Shown here piece after piece: positions 34,396-42,700 of a DNA stretch of 64,000 bases. Source of the DNA: Sphingobium baderi (GTDB taxonomy: Bacteria; Pseudomonadota; Alphaproteobacteria; Sphingomonadales; Sphingomonadaceae); the NCBI RefSeq assembly GCF_001456115.1, contig NZ_CP013264.1:1754501-1818500 (forward strand), given 5' to 3'. Position 1 is the first letter of the stretch, and the number at the start of each line of letters is the position of its first letter. The position numbers were made by a program, and so were the translations under genes. The notes beneath the pieces were generated by a model that made no database searches, was not told where the DNA came from, and saw nothing but the letters and a program-made list of their open reading frames with translations.

Positions 34396-36000
34396 TCACG
34401 CTATCGGGGGAGATCCCAGTTGCGGCAGTGCGGCCTCGACAGCACGTGCCACACGAAGGACGGTCGCTTCGCTGCCCCACTGCCCCAAAATCTGAAGACC
34501 CACCGGCAATCCGCGCACAAGTCCACAAGGCACCGTTACAGCGGGATAGCCCATGGTATTCGCGATAAAGGTGAAATCGGTGCCCATATACATATTGTCA
34601 TAAGGGATCGCCCAGCCGGACGGCACCGAGGGCGCGACCGTAAGCATCGTCGGCGAACAGATAACGTCATGCTTGGCGAAGATCGGATCAAGTTGCCCAT
34701 GCAATTCCTTATCACTGGGCAAGCCATTGAGGTTGGGTGGAAACTTGCTCATCAGGCGCTGCGGGGGCGACAGCAGTCCACTATGCTCCGCCAGGAATTT
34801 CTTGATCGGCGGAAGCTCGAAGCAGGGAATGCCGGTGACACTGCTCTCGATCAGCCATTTTTCCATCATGCTGGTATCCGGTACGTCGCCTACGGGGTCC
34901 ATCTCGAATCCGCCCTGCCCGACCGCCCGCTGAAGGTCGGCCAGCAAGTCGCCATTGCCCCAAGGATGCGAAATCAGAGCCGTCGACATCGTGACGTCGG
35001 CTCCCGCTCCTGCGAGCGCATGTGCGGCCAATTGAGCCGAGGCAAGAACCGCCGGATCGGGCTTTAGCCTGCCGAAATCGGGTGACCATGCGACCCTCAT
35101 GCCACGCACGCCTGTTTCGAGCCCGGTTAGCCCGTCTGGGGCGGGGGTTTGAATGGCCCGGCTCATTCGCGGGTCGGGTCCGGAGATAATCTGTAGCACC
35201 ACCGCCGCGTCGCGCACCGACCGCGCCATCGGTCCTGCGCTTCCCCGCAGGCCGCAGTGAAAACCTCCATAGCCGGGAACGCGCCCAAATGTCGGCAGGA
35301 CACCGACGAGGCCGCATAATGAGGCAGGGATGCGGGTCGAGCCGCCACCATCCGTTCCGATCGCGACAGGCACCATGCCAGCCGCCACTGCGGCTCCGCT
35401 GCCGCCACTCGATGCCCCTGGAATGCGCGAAGTATCCCATGAGTTGACGGCTTCCCCCGCCACATAGGATTTCGAGCGGGGCCATGCCGCGAATTCGGGC
35501 ATGTTCGTCGTTCCCACGATGATCGCGCCGGCGGCGCGGAGGCGTTCGACGATCGTGCCGTCAAAGCTCGGCCGGAAATTGGCAAACACCTGTGAGCCGC
35601 ATGTCGAGGGCAGCCCCTTCGCCCAGATCTGGTCCTTTATCCCCATCGGCACACCATGCAGGGGCCCCAGCGGCTTACCATTAGCCACTGCCTTGTCGGC
35701 CTCGCGCGCTGCGCGGCGGGCACCGTCAGGATCGACATGAACAAAGGCGTGGAGCAACGGATTCAGCCGTTCGATCCGCGCCAGGAAATGGTTGGTGACT
35801 TCCAGCGCGGAGACTTCCTTTTTGGCTATCATGTCGCGCAAACGCGTCGCGGGCAGCCAGGTAAGTTCATCGCCGGTCGATGTGGCCGCCCGCGCGACGT
35901 TCCCCAGGAGAGGTGCGGTGGCCGCACAGGCCATGCCGCCCAACATCAAGCGCCGGGAAATGTTGATGTTGATGCCGCTATCCCTGTCGTCCTTACCCAT
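34396..36000 (-). CDS. Amidase-signature family enzyme, Tat-exported
   Basis: This 534-residue amidase has a twin-arginine signal (SRRLMLGGMACAATAP) and so is probably periplasmic. The Ser-cisSer-Lys triad is visible: Lys122 in GIKDQ, the cis-Ser in GASSGGSG and the nucleophile in GTDGGGSTRIPAS. ATG 36000 has GAGGAG 6 bp upstream; a longer frame to 36027 lacks this. It hydrolyses amide or possibly ester bonds, and the substrate is unknown. It is divergent from the double-GntR regulator, and the TonB receptor follows on the same strand, so import, periplasmic hydrolysis and local regulation form a small unit. Confidence 0.9.
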   Translation of the reverse strand: MGKDDRDSGININISRRLMLGGMACAATAPLLGNVARAATSTGDELTWLPATRLRDMIAKKEVSALEVTNHFLARIERLNPLLHAFVHVDPDGARRAAREADKAVANGKPLGPLHGVPMGIKDQIWAKGLPSTCGSQVFANFRPSFDGTIVERLRAAGAIIVGTTNMPEFAAWPRSKSYVAGEAVNSWDTSRIPGASSGGSGAAVAAGMVPVAIGTDGGGSTRIPASLCGLVGVLPTFGRVPGYGGFHCGLRGSAGPMARSVRDAAVVLQIISGPDPRMSRAIQTPAPDGLTGLETGVRGMRVAWSPDFGRLKPDPAVLASAQLAAHALAGAGADVTMSTALISHPWGNGDLLADLQRAVGQGGFEMDPVGDVPDTSMMEKWLIESSVTGIPCFELPPIKKFLAEHSGLLSPPQRLMSKFPPNLNGLPSDKELHGQLDPIFAKHDVICSPTMLTVAPSVPSGWAIPYDNMYMGTDFTFIANTMGYPAVTVPCGLVRGLPVGLQILGQWGSEATVLRVARAVEAALPQLGSPPIA

Positions 36001-36016
36001 CACCCGCTCCTCGAAT

Positions 36017-36091
36017 CTAATTAACAAACCTATTTATCCCCATTAAATTTGAGTTTGTCGATATGATTGTTGCAATAACATACCTAATTAA
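36017..36091. promoter_or_regulatory. Two CTAATTAA boxes in the divergent amidase-regulator gap
   Basis: CTAATTAA occurs at 36017-36024 and at 36084-36091 in an otherwise AT-rich 232-bp divergent gap. They are candidate half-sites for the two-headed regulator at 36233; by eye only. Confidence 0.3.
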
Positions 36092-36232
36092 ATGGCTGTT
36101 TACGGCGCCGGGATGCGCTTGGGCGAGAAGGAAGAGGCGCGGATCCGTTGCCTTTCAAGCGCATGAGAGGGTAATGGTTGCGCGGGATGTTGCCGATCCG
36201 GATTTGGAAAATGCGTTGAAAGGAAGCGTCAT

Positions 36233-37603
36233 TTGGCTGAAGCGAAAGCGGCGGTACTGGCCCGTCAGATTGCCCAGGACCAGGCAAGGTCGGGATTGCA
36301 GGCCGGCTCGCTCTTCGGTTCAGCCACGCAATTAAGGGCCCGATATGGGGTGACCGAGGCGATGCTGCGCCAAGCGGTGCTTCTGCTGGAAGAAAAAGGC
36401 ATCGCCTTTTCACGCCGCGGCGTGGGCGGGGGGATTATCATCGGTGCCCCCGATAGCAGTTCCGCCGCGCGCACGGCTGCCATATATCTTCAGTTTCAAG
36501 GGGCGACTGCCGAACTGTGCGAATTATCGACGCGGGCCAATCATTGGCTTACCGCATTATCATCGAAAGACGGACTCAGCCTCGCCACTGCCGATTACCT
36601 CAGAGCCGAAGCGGCACGGCTGGCGAAGATCAATTTTGCGTCGGAGGCTTATCGCCATCTCCAGCTCCGGACGATCATCGCGGCAAGCGCGGGTGGAGCT
36701 GCGCTTGCCCTTTCCACGCAAGTGGTAAACCAATTGTTGCTCGATCTTACGGTGGACACGAACGTGTATCGCTCGACCAGCGAAAGATATCGGCTCTATT
36801 GGGAAATGACGCACAAAAAGCTGGAAGCTTTCATTGCCGGCGACGTGGAGGCAAGTATTCGCCTTCATGACGAGAACCTCAGTCTCGTCGAACGTGAGGT
36901 CCAGAGGAGTGCCCAATCGGAAGGTGAGGCCGAACGGCCTTTACCACAATCTCGCAAGGCCGAATGGGTAGTACGTGCGATCTTGCGCGACATGCGAAAC
37001 AGAGGCTGGGTAGCCGGAGACCGGCTCGGGTCGGAGCCCCAACTCATGAAGGCTTATGGCGTCAGCCGACCTGTCATCCGCCAGGCCGTGCGCCTGCTCG
37101 AGTTGCATCGAGCAGCTGCGATGCAGCGTGGGGCTCACGGTGGGCTGGTCATCAGCACGCCCGATGCTGAATATGCCACCCAAGCCATGGTCAAACATTT
37201 GCAGGAAGCGGGCGCAAGTTGCGCGCAGGCGCGAAACTTGCGGCGGGAAATTCTTCTTCGCCATGTTCCAGAGTTTTTGCCGGGACATATTCCGCATCTG
37301 GAGGCGGCGTTTCGTGCCATGGCAAAGAAGATGCCGAGCGAATTTTGGGCGACCGGTGCGTCGGCTCTCACCGAAATCTGTCGCGGTGCGAACAATATCG
37401 TCGGGTTATTCTTGGTGAACACTTTGCGAGAATTCGAATATGATCATACCGAAGTGCAATCGCCAACTGATCCCGATCGCCATGCGGCGCTGCAGGCTCT
37501 TGAAGCGGTAGTGACATCGATCGTTCGGAAAGATAGTTCGCGTGCACAACGCGCAATCATCCAGTACTGGATGATTGAAGGCCGATATTTAGCGAATCGC
37601 TGA
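36233..37603 (+). CDS. Regulator with two GntR-FCD halves in one chain
   Basis: This is a 456-residue protein made of two GntR-like units. The first winged helix has LRARYGVTEAMLRQAVLLLE (about residues 33-52). The second has LMKAYGVSRPVIRQAVRLLE (about residues 271-290). Each is followed by an all-helical FCD-like domain, and HGGLVIS and GVGGGIIIG mark the ends of the two wings. Normal members are 220-250 residues and dimerise, so this chain resembles a covalent dimer. The TTG start has AAAGGAAG 6 bp upstream. It diverges from the amidase and probably controls the amidase and receptor. Confidence 0.85.
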   Translation: MAEAKAAVLARQIAQDQARSGLQAGSLFGSATQLRARYGVTEAMLRQAVLLLEEKGIAFSRRGVGGGIIIGAPDSSSAARTAAIYLQFQGATAELCELSTRANHWLTALSSKDGLSLATADYLRAEAARLAKINFASEAYRHLQLRTIIAASAGGAALALSTQVVNQLLLDLTVDTNVYRSTSERYRLYWEMTHKKLEAFIAGDVEASIRLHDENLSLVEREVQRSAQSEGEAERPLPQSRKAEWVVRAILRDMRNRGWVAGDRLGSEPQLMKAYGVSRPVIRQAVRLLELHRAAAMQRGAHGGLVISTPDAEYATQAMVKHLQEAGASCAQARNLRREILLRHVPEFLPGHIPHLEAAFRAMAKKMPSEFWATGASALTEICRGANNIVGLFLVNTLREFEYDHTEVQSPTDPDRHAALQALEAVVTSIVRKDSSRAQRAIIQYWMIEGRYLANR

Positions 37604-37620
37604 ATTCTAATAGGCTTAGA

Positions 37621-37760
37621 TGCCTTTGGACCGACGTCTGAAGAGTAGCCAAGTCGGCTGATTGTCCTTCAGGCTGATGGTGGAACGGAGGCGAGCGATC
37701 GGTCCAAAAAATAGTAATATCGTTTAGGTTCGATTCCGGCTCGGCCTAAAATTATAATAA
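37621..37760 (+). other. tRNA-like debris
   Basis: GGTTCGATTCC at about 37726 is a canonical T-loop and is followed by GGCTCGGCC, like a tRNA 3' end. GTAGCCAAGTCGGC near 37648 resembles a D-arm of a Ser/Leu tRNA. No pairing acceptor stem or anticodon arm can be drawn, so this is at best the remnant of an attachment site. Confidence 0.25.
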
Positions 37761-37770
37761 GTATCTGATT

Positions 37771-38423
37771 TTAAGCATGTTTGTTGTCGGGCCAGTTCAT
37801 CGCGCCCATCAGCAGCTCTGTCCTGCGATGATGGGGCGAGTAGCTGTGGAATATGGCGCCCGCCTCATCCTTCACGAACAGGCTTGGCCCGAACATGTCC
37901 GCGCTGCGCTGTCTCTTCAGCCCGTAATTGTAGAAGGCGCGGGCCGTCTCGCGATCCTCCTGGTGAACGATACGCCGAAATCGTGGTTGAAATCGCCTTC
38001 ACCCGATGACACCCAAGGGCCCGATGACACCCAAGGGAAGGTCCAGCCCATTCTCGCCCTGACCACCTCGATCCACTCGATGGGAGCGGGGGCGGCGAAG
38101 GCGAGGTCAGCATGCTCGAAATGCCGCCGGGCGGCATTGGCATGATCCATTGTGTAGGAGCAGCCGGGGCTGAGATGCTCGGAGCTTGGTGTCAGCATGA
38201 AGGGATAGATGGCGAGCTGGCTGTGACCGTCGAACAGATCGGCCAAGGTGCACGCGCCATCTGGTCTCTCGAAGAGATAGTCCTTGTCCACCCGCACCCA
38301 AGGCAGCGCTCGACGCTTGGCACGTGGTGTATCGAGGGCGGCGTGGGTCATGGCGCGTTCCTTCTCGAACAGTGCCTTGTGCGCGCTCAACCAGTCCTCG
38401 CGCGGAACGATCTCGTGGGTCAT
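37771..38423 (-). pseudogene. DUF899 (thioredoxin-fold) gene, frameshifted
   Basis: The reading frame from ATG 38423 gives MTHEIVPREDWLSAHKALFE, VRVDKDYLFERPDGACTLAD, LFDGHSQLAIYPFM and GWTFPWVSSG, the DUF899 pattern. It then goes out of frame near 37962. Restoring one base after FGVSFT gives QEDRETARAFYNYGLKRQ, FVKDEAGAIFHSY and a natural stop at 37771. A tandem 18-bp duplication upstream adds a second PWVSSG. The normal protein is about 220 residues with a thioredoxin-like fold and unknown role. The start overlaps the stop of the membrane protein gene upstream (ATGA). The gene is inferred to be inactive. Confidence 0.75.
38002..38037. repeat. 18-bp tandem duplication inside the DUF899 gene
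   Basis: CCCGATGACACCCAAGGG occurs twice in direct succession (38002-38019 and 38020-38037), adding six codons without changing frame. Only one copy is expected in the family. Confidence 0.85.
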
Positions 38424-38677
38424 GGTCCTTCTCCTTTCATGATCGACAATCGCGGCCAGCCAGATTCAGCCAAGGGCGACAGATGAACGAGGCTCATCAA
38501 GAGGTACATGACAGTCATGCCGTCGATAGGCAGGAACGTTCGTCTCGCCGCGCACAAGGCAAGCGGCGGGGCGTCGAACGCCGAGACCAACGCCATGGCC
38601 ATCAGGCTCGGTGTGGCCGACAGCGTGATCCAACGGGTCGGACCGCTCGGCTTGTCTGCTGCCATGGAGATCGTCAT
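38420..38677 (-). CDS. Small membrane protein coupled to the DUF899 gene
   Basis: This 85-residue protein has two or three hydrophobic segments (WITLSATPSLMAMALVSAF, then MTVMYLLMSLVHLSPL). ATG 38677 has GGAGTGGAG upstream, and the stop overlaps the DUF899 start by 4 bp. That coupling is the main reason to believe it over the antisense frames. The family is not recognised. It may be decaying together with its partner. Confidence 0.55.
   Translation of the reverse strand: MTISMAADKPSGPTRWITLSATPSLMAMALVSAFDAPPLALCAARRTFLPIDGMTVMYLLMSLVHLSPLAESGWPRLSIMKGEGP
38442..38452 (+). promoter_or_regulatory. Isolated copy of the ATCGACAATCG motif
   Basis: This is an exact match to site 3 (12056), 19 bp upstream of the DUF899 start but inside the membrane-protein gene. 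It lies outside the catabolic island, so it may be chance. Confidence 0.25.
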
Positions 38678-38863
38678 GCTCCACTCCGAGGAACTCGAGC
38701 CGGATTTACTGGCGACCGCCGGCAAGGTCGACTCCCTGGAACGCGGCCGTGCCTGTCGCTGGATGGCACGGCAGATGCCGGGTTTCCCGACAAGCTTGTT
38801 ACGCCCGGTCGCGCTGACGTTTGGTTAGCTCCTGTCGACGCAAATGATGATAGGAGTGCAAAC

Positions 38864-39140
38864 ATGAAAATATCGGCCGCAGAAATCACTCGTGAATACG
38901 GTCCCTTGCCCGGCATCGACACTGTCCATGGTCTCAGCTTCGACGGGCGCTATATCTGGTTCGCGCCGACAAGGTGAACGCCCTCCATTCCAACAGCGGC
39001 GAGCTCGTGCGTACAGTCGACTTCCCGCCGATGCGGGGGCGGCATCCGACGGCACCCGTCTTTTTCAGATCGGCAAAGCGGTCATCCGCAAGATCGACCT
39101 CCAAGCTGATAAGTTCATTTCCAGCATTCCGACACCTTGG
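38864..39140 (+). pseudogene. Beta-propeller (YncE/glutaminyl-cyclase-like) gene remnant
   Basis: ATAGGAG precedes ATG 38864. The peptide MKISAAEITREYGPLPGIDT, HGLSFDGRYIWFA is followed in a second frame by VNALHSNSGELVRTVDFP and in a third by DGTRLFQIGKAVIRKIDLQ. These are successive propeller blades of a protein that is normally about 250-300 residues. At least two frameshifts and loss of the 3' half make it a pseudogene. Confidence 0.65.
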
Positions 39141-39354
39141 CAAGCCAATCCCCACCATCCGGGCAGCCGGGATCGCGGCGAGGGCGATCCTGCGCCAGCA
39201 CAAGTCGCGCAGCCAACAAATCGTCGGACCAGCGGTCGTCCTTTCCACCCATTTCCCTTTATTCCCGACGGCTGTCGCGGATATTGAAGGCGCTGACGAC
39301 AACGGGCGGTCGGTGATTCCGTCCGGGGCTGCATGGGAAAAGAGCGGAGGGGCT

Positions 39355-39912
39355 ATGTCAATTTATGGCCGGGCAAGATCGATTGGTTTTGGGATATTGC
39401 TGCTCGTGGGGTTGCCGCTGTCCGCGGAAGCACAAACCCCGTATATCCCCGATGTCACGGAAGCGCGGGAACAGGAATGGAGATCCCTCACAGCATCCGC
39501 GCAAAGGGCCTATGAGGCGGGCGGCAGCGCCGAAGGCGTCGAGCAAGCGCGCAAAGCCTTGTCTATCGCGGAGGAATTATTTGGCGGGGATGATCCCCGC
39601 ACCTTGATTTCGGAAAATGATCTGGCGTTGCATCTGGATGCGCTTCATCACGATGCGGAAGCGGAGCGATTATTCCGCCAGATATTCGAAGCCTATCTTC
39701 GAACACGTGGCGAAGATGACCAGAATACACAGCTGGCATTGGAAAATATCATCGATTTCTATATTTCGCGCGAGCGGATCGATATCGCGAGATCCACGGC
39801 GGAATATGCATTGGACAGCTTCCGCAGGACAACGGGAAAGAATAGCGATCGAAGCAAGCGAATGGAGCGCATCGTTGAAAGATTGACGCAGATCCCAGCA
39901 GCGAAGGATTAA
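39355..39912 (+). CDS. Exported TPR protein
   Basis: This 185-residue protein has a signal peptide (GFGILLLVGLPLSAEAQ) and helical pairs of the tetratricopeptide kind: QARKALSIAEELFGGDDPRT, HHDAEAERLFRQIFEAYLRT, RIDIARSTAEYALDSFRRTT. GGAGGGG lies before ATG 39355. It is intact, in contrast to the broken genes just upstream. It is likely a periplasmic protein-interaction adaptor; its partner is unknown. Confidence 0.75.
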   Translation: MSIYGRARSIGFGILLLVGLPLSAEAQTPYIPDVTEAREQEWRSLTASAQRAYEAGGSAEGVEQARKALSIAEELFGGDDPRTLISENDLALHLDALHHDAEAERLFRQIFEAYLRTRGEDDQNTQLALENIIDFYISRERIDIARSTAEYALDSFRRTTGKNSDRSKRMERIVERLTQIPAAKD

Positions 39913-40136
39913 TATGACCTGGGCAGAGACGGATTTCGAAGTCAAATAAAGACTGAATATCAATATTCATATATCGCGATTGACATATGCAGTATCGTTT
40001 TTCGATCCGTTATGCAGGAGCGCAGTTGATATGGCTCTTTAACATGTGCTGACGGTGTGGATTTCATGTTCTTATGAACCAATTGCGGCCTTGTGCGTTT
40101 GCTGTTTGTTAACCAACTTGTGATGATGATGCGCGC

Positions 40137-40949
40137 ATGCAAGGCAATTGGCAGATGATGAAGACGGGGTGGTTCGCATTGGGTCGAACCCTGTATGCCA
40201 AAAGTGTTGCGGCTGTGAACATGATCGAATTGAACATGTGCGGCATCGTGACCGGATGGGTTGTCGTCGCCGCCTTGATGTGCGGCATCCGCATCGCTTT
40301 CCCTGCGACGCCGCTGAGACACGGGGCGGTAGCCACGGCGGCTGCTTTCCTGCCATATCTGGTGGTCGTGGGATTGCCTCTGGTCGCATTGGCATGGGGG
40401 TTGCGGTTGTTTCCGCGCGGGGCGCTGTTCGACCAGCCCTCCATCCGGCTGGCTCAGGTCGGATGCTGGCGGCGCGTCGATTGCTTGACGGCGCGCGACA
40501 TGTCGCATCATGGGTTGTTCGGCCTGATGGCGTCGCTGCTGATCGGGTTGCTCATCAATGTCCCGATCCGCACGACCGAGTTCCTGACCGCTATGCCCGC
40601 GCTGGGCAGCCATGCGCCGCATTGGTTCACGGGCATCTACATGCTGATGCTGGCCGATTGCGCCATCATCAGCAGCCTGTATCTGTTCGCTTTCGCCATG
40701 GCGCTGCGGATGCATCCCCTGTTCCCCCGCTTCCTGTTGCTGGTCTGGGGCGTGGACCTTCTGGCGCAGATCGGCATTGCCAAAGGGGCGGCGCTGATGG
40801 GGGCCATGCCCCATGATGTCCAGGATGCAATGGTCGAATTGCTATCCGGCAATCTCAAGAAAGTGCTCATCAGCGCGGCGATCTGGCTACCCTATCTGCT
40901 CTTGTCGGAGCGGGTGAACCTGACGTTCCGACACCGCCTGCCTGCCTGA
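40137..40949 (+). CDS. DUF2569-like integral membrane protein
   Basis: This protein of up to 270 residues has five or six hydrophobic helices and ends in the typical DUF2569 tail YLLLSERVNLTFRHR. The exact start is unclear: ATGs at 40137, 40155 and 40158 are possible, and AAGG stands before the later ones. The function of the family is unknown. A long non-coding gap separates it from the pilin gene; no link to the pilus is shown. Confidence 0.75.
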   Translation: MQGNWQMMKTGWFALGRTLYAKSVAAVNMIELNMCGIVTGWVVVAALMCGIRIAFPATPLRHGAVATAAAFLPYLVVVGLPLVALAWGLRLFPRGALFDQPSIRLAQVGCWRRVDCLTARDMSHHGLFGLMASLLIGLLINVPIRTTEFLTAMPALGSHAPHWFTGIYMLMLADCAIISSLYLFAFAMALRMHPLFPRFLLLVWGVDLLAQIGIAKGAALMGAMPHDVQDAMVELLSGNLKKVLISAAIWLPYLLLSERVNLTFRHRLPA

Positions 40950-41311
40950 AAGGCGGAACGCGAGGAGAGGTTGCGGACGCTCGCACCCACGGGGGGGGAA
41001 GCGGATCGTCCACTCCCACCCAAAACCGTCATTCAGCGCAAGGGTTCGCAGATGGTATCACTGCCTTCTTTTTCCACATATTTCACGCTGTTAACCAATT
41101 TCTCATTGCGTGACGGAGTATTTTGACGTCACTATCCTGGACATGGAAACTCTTAGTGATAGCCAGTATTAACTACGATTTATACTGTTATATATCTAAA
41201 GTTATAGTATATTGATTCGGTGTAAATTCTTGCGTTAACTATTTCTGAGAGCGGCATGGTTAACAAAATATTGGCGTAACACATTGAAAAAAAGTGTTAA
41301 AAAAAGGTGTA
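40950..41311. other. AT-rich upstream region of the pilin gene
   Basis: This 360-bp stretch is strikingly AT-rich for the window and holds no gene. It contains TTAACCAA at 41091-41098 and ATGGTTAA (TTAACCAT on the minus strand) at 41256-41263, which resemble CtrA half-sites. A/T tracts suggest bent DNA upstream of the flp promoter. Confidence 0.5.
41256..41263 (-). promoter_or_regulatory. CtrA-like half-site TTAACCAT
   Basis: This is an exact TTAACCAT on the minus strand, about 50 bp upstream of the proposed flp promoter. In Caulobacter and relatives CtrA binds TTAA-N7-TTAA or TTAACCAT half-sites and controls pilus genes. Confidence 0.4.
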
Positions 41312-41341
41312 TTGACTATTCGGGGCATCGGGGCGCTATTT
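41312..41341 (+). promoter_or_regulatory. Probable flp promoter
   Basis: TTGACT (41312-41317) and CTATTT (41336-41341) are spaced by 18 bp and fit a housekeeping-type promoter with a weak -10. Transcription would start near 41348, giving a leader of about 130 nt. Confidence 0.4.
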
Positions 41342-41360
41342 GTTCTCGTCTTCGCGGAAA

Positions 41361-41456
41361 TGCCAATGCCTGGCAGTCGTCGAAAAGTCGACGCCGGGGT
41401 CGCAAGGTAAAAGGCCCCGCCGCGCAAGTCAGTGGGAAAGCCGGATAGTCCGGTTT
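41361..41456 (+). ncRNA. Structured 5' leader of the flp mRNA
   Basis: Four hairpins follow each other: TGCCA-N5-TGGCA (41361-41375), CGTCGA-AAAG-TCGACG (41378-41393), a 7-bp stem 41395-41401 with 41413-41419, and CCGGA-TAG-TCCGG (41441-41453) extendable to 8 bp. Then comes GGGGTGA as ribosome site. It does not match a riboswitch I know. It could act as an mRNA-stability or control element for the abundant pilin. Confidence 0.5.
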
Positions 41457-41476
41457 AGTAATCGGGGTGACTAGAC

Positions 41477-41689
41477 ATGACGATCTTCAAGAATCTGTGG
41501 AAAGATGAGGGCGGCGCTTCGGCAGCGGAATATGCGCTGATCCTGGCGATTGTGGGCACGGGTATTGCTGTTGCTGCGGCAACACTGGGTGGAGCAATTT
41601 CTGGTGCAATGACGAAAGCGACGGATTGTATTAATGAGGGTGCGGGGCAGGGAACTTGTCCGGCTGCCCCCGTCGATCCGAACGCTTGA
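41477..41689 (+). CDS. flp: Flp family type IVb pilin
   Basis: This 70-residue prepilin is the major subunit of the Flp/Tad pilus. The short N-terminus ends at the processing site in GGASAAEYALILAIVG: the family motif is G, four residues, then Glu-Tyr. A single hydrophobic helix and a small C-terminal part with two Cys follow. It would be cleaved by the CpaA peptidase encoded at 53432 and assembled by the CpaF/TadB/TadC motor. GGGGTGA lies before the ATG. A strong hairpin follows the gene and separates its expression from the machinery. Confidence 0.95.
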   Translation: MTIFKNLWKDEGGASAAEYALILAIVGTGIAVAAATLGGAISGAMTKATDCINEGAGQGTCPAAPVDPNA

Positions 41690-41698
41690 TTTAATATC

Positions 41699-41730
41699 TG
41701 AACTGCCGATGTCTTTGCATCGGCAGTTCA
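41699..41730 (+). terminator. Strong hairpin after the pilin gene
   Basis: A 13-bp perfect stem (41699-41711 with 41718-41730) with a 6-nt loop stands 9 bp after the flp stop and is followed by TTGCTTTT. It probably terminates most transcripts, or protects the pilin mRNA, so that pilin is made in excess of the machinery. Confidence 0.75.
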
Positions 41731-41760
41731 TTGCTTTTGATGGCTTTGGGGGAACAAGCC

Positions 41761-42690
41761 GTGGGGCAGCGCCGATCTTTAATCATTCTGGTCTTCGCAA
41801 TTCTGCTGGGCCTTGCGGCGGTCTATATCGCTAACACCTTCCTCCTCAAGAAGGAGCAGCAGCAGGCGCAAGTGCCTGAAGGCATGGCGAAAGTCATCGT
41901 CGCGCGGATCGCGCTGCCTTATGGCACCCCCATCACCAATGAGAATATCCGCGTGGTCGACTGGCCGCGCGGCGCTTTGCCTGCGGGCACCTTCCATTCG
42001 CCGCTGCAACTGACCTCCGCGGGCAAGCAGCGCATCGTCATTCGCGCGATCGAGGCGAACGAACCCATATTGCCCAGCAAATTGTCCGGCGAGGGCGGTC
42101 GCGCTTCCATGGCGGGGCTGTTGCGCGCGGACATGCGCGCCACCGCCGTGCGCGTGAGCGACGTCGCGGCTGCGGGCGGCTTCGTGCTGCCGGGCGACAT
42201 GGTCGACGTGCTGGTCACGCGGCAGGAACAGAATGAAGCGGGCGGCCAGTCGCAGCAGATCACCGACGTGCTGTTGCAGGGCGTGCGCGTGATCGCCATC
42301 GACCAGAACGCCAACGACAACACGAAGGACCCGACGGTCGGCAAAACGGCGACGCTGGAAACCAGCCAGGTGGATTCGCAGAAGCTCGCGCTGGCGCAGA
42401 ATGTGGGCCAATTGACGCTGGTGCTGCGTAACGTGTCCGACAAGCCCAATGACATGGTGCAGACCGTGGGCGTGGAGGATCTGCGCGACGGTGCCTATGT
42501 CGGCGGTTATCGTGGGGTTGCGCCGGCCTATGCTGGGCTTCCCGACGGGTTCATGCCCAGCGCGCCGCGCTATCGGCCTGCCGCCCGTGCGGTTACGGCG
42601 GCGACGCCCAAGCTCAAGTCCACCGCGACGGTCGAAATCGTGCGGGGGATCAAGGGCAGTTCTTATGAGGTGAAGCGCTATGGTAGATAA
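41761..42690 (+). CDS. cpaB: Flp pilus assembly protein CpaB (RcpC)
   Basis: This protein of about 309 residues has one N-terminal membrane anchor (SLIILVFAILLGLAAVYIAN), a SAF/beta-clip domain (VARIALPYGTPITNENIRVV), and the RcpC/CpaB C-terminal domain with GFVLPGDMVDVLVTR. It acts in the periplasm at the base of the secretin. GTG 41761 was chosen because GGGGGA lies 7-8 bp upstream; TTG 41731 and ATG 41740 are in frame but have no ribosome site. It heads the Tad machinery operon. Confidence 0.9.
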   Translation: MGQRRSLIILVFAILLGLAAVYIANTFLLKKEQQQAQVPEGMAKVIVARIALPYGTPITNENIRVVDWPRGALPAGTFHSPLQLTSAGKQRIVIRAIEANEPILPSKLSGEGGRASMAGLLRADMRATAVRVSDVAAAGGFVLPGDMVDVLVTRQEQNEAGGQSQQITDVLLQGVRVIAIDQNANDNTKDPTVGKTATLETSQVDSQKLALAQNVGQLTLVLRNVSDKPNDMVQTVGVEDLRDGAYVGGYRGVAPAYAGLPDGFMPSAPRYRPAARAVTAATPKLKSTATVEIVRGIKGSSYEVKRYGR

Positions 42691-42700
42691 GGGGGCGCAT

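Noticed and set aside
37646..37750. Possible tRNA gene (D-arm-like and T-loop-like pieces)
   Set aside because: No acceptor or anticodon stem can be paired; kept only as low-confidence debris.
41361..41456. Cyclic-di-GMP or cobalamin riboswitch before flp
   Set aside because: The conserved boxes of those classes are absent; only generic hairpins are visible.
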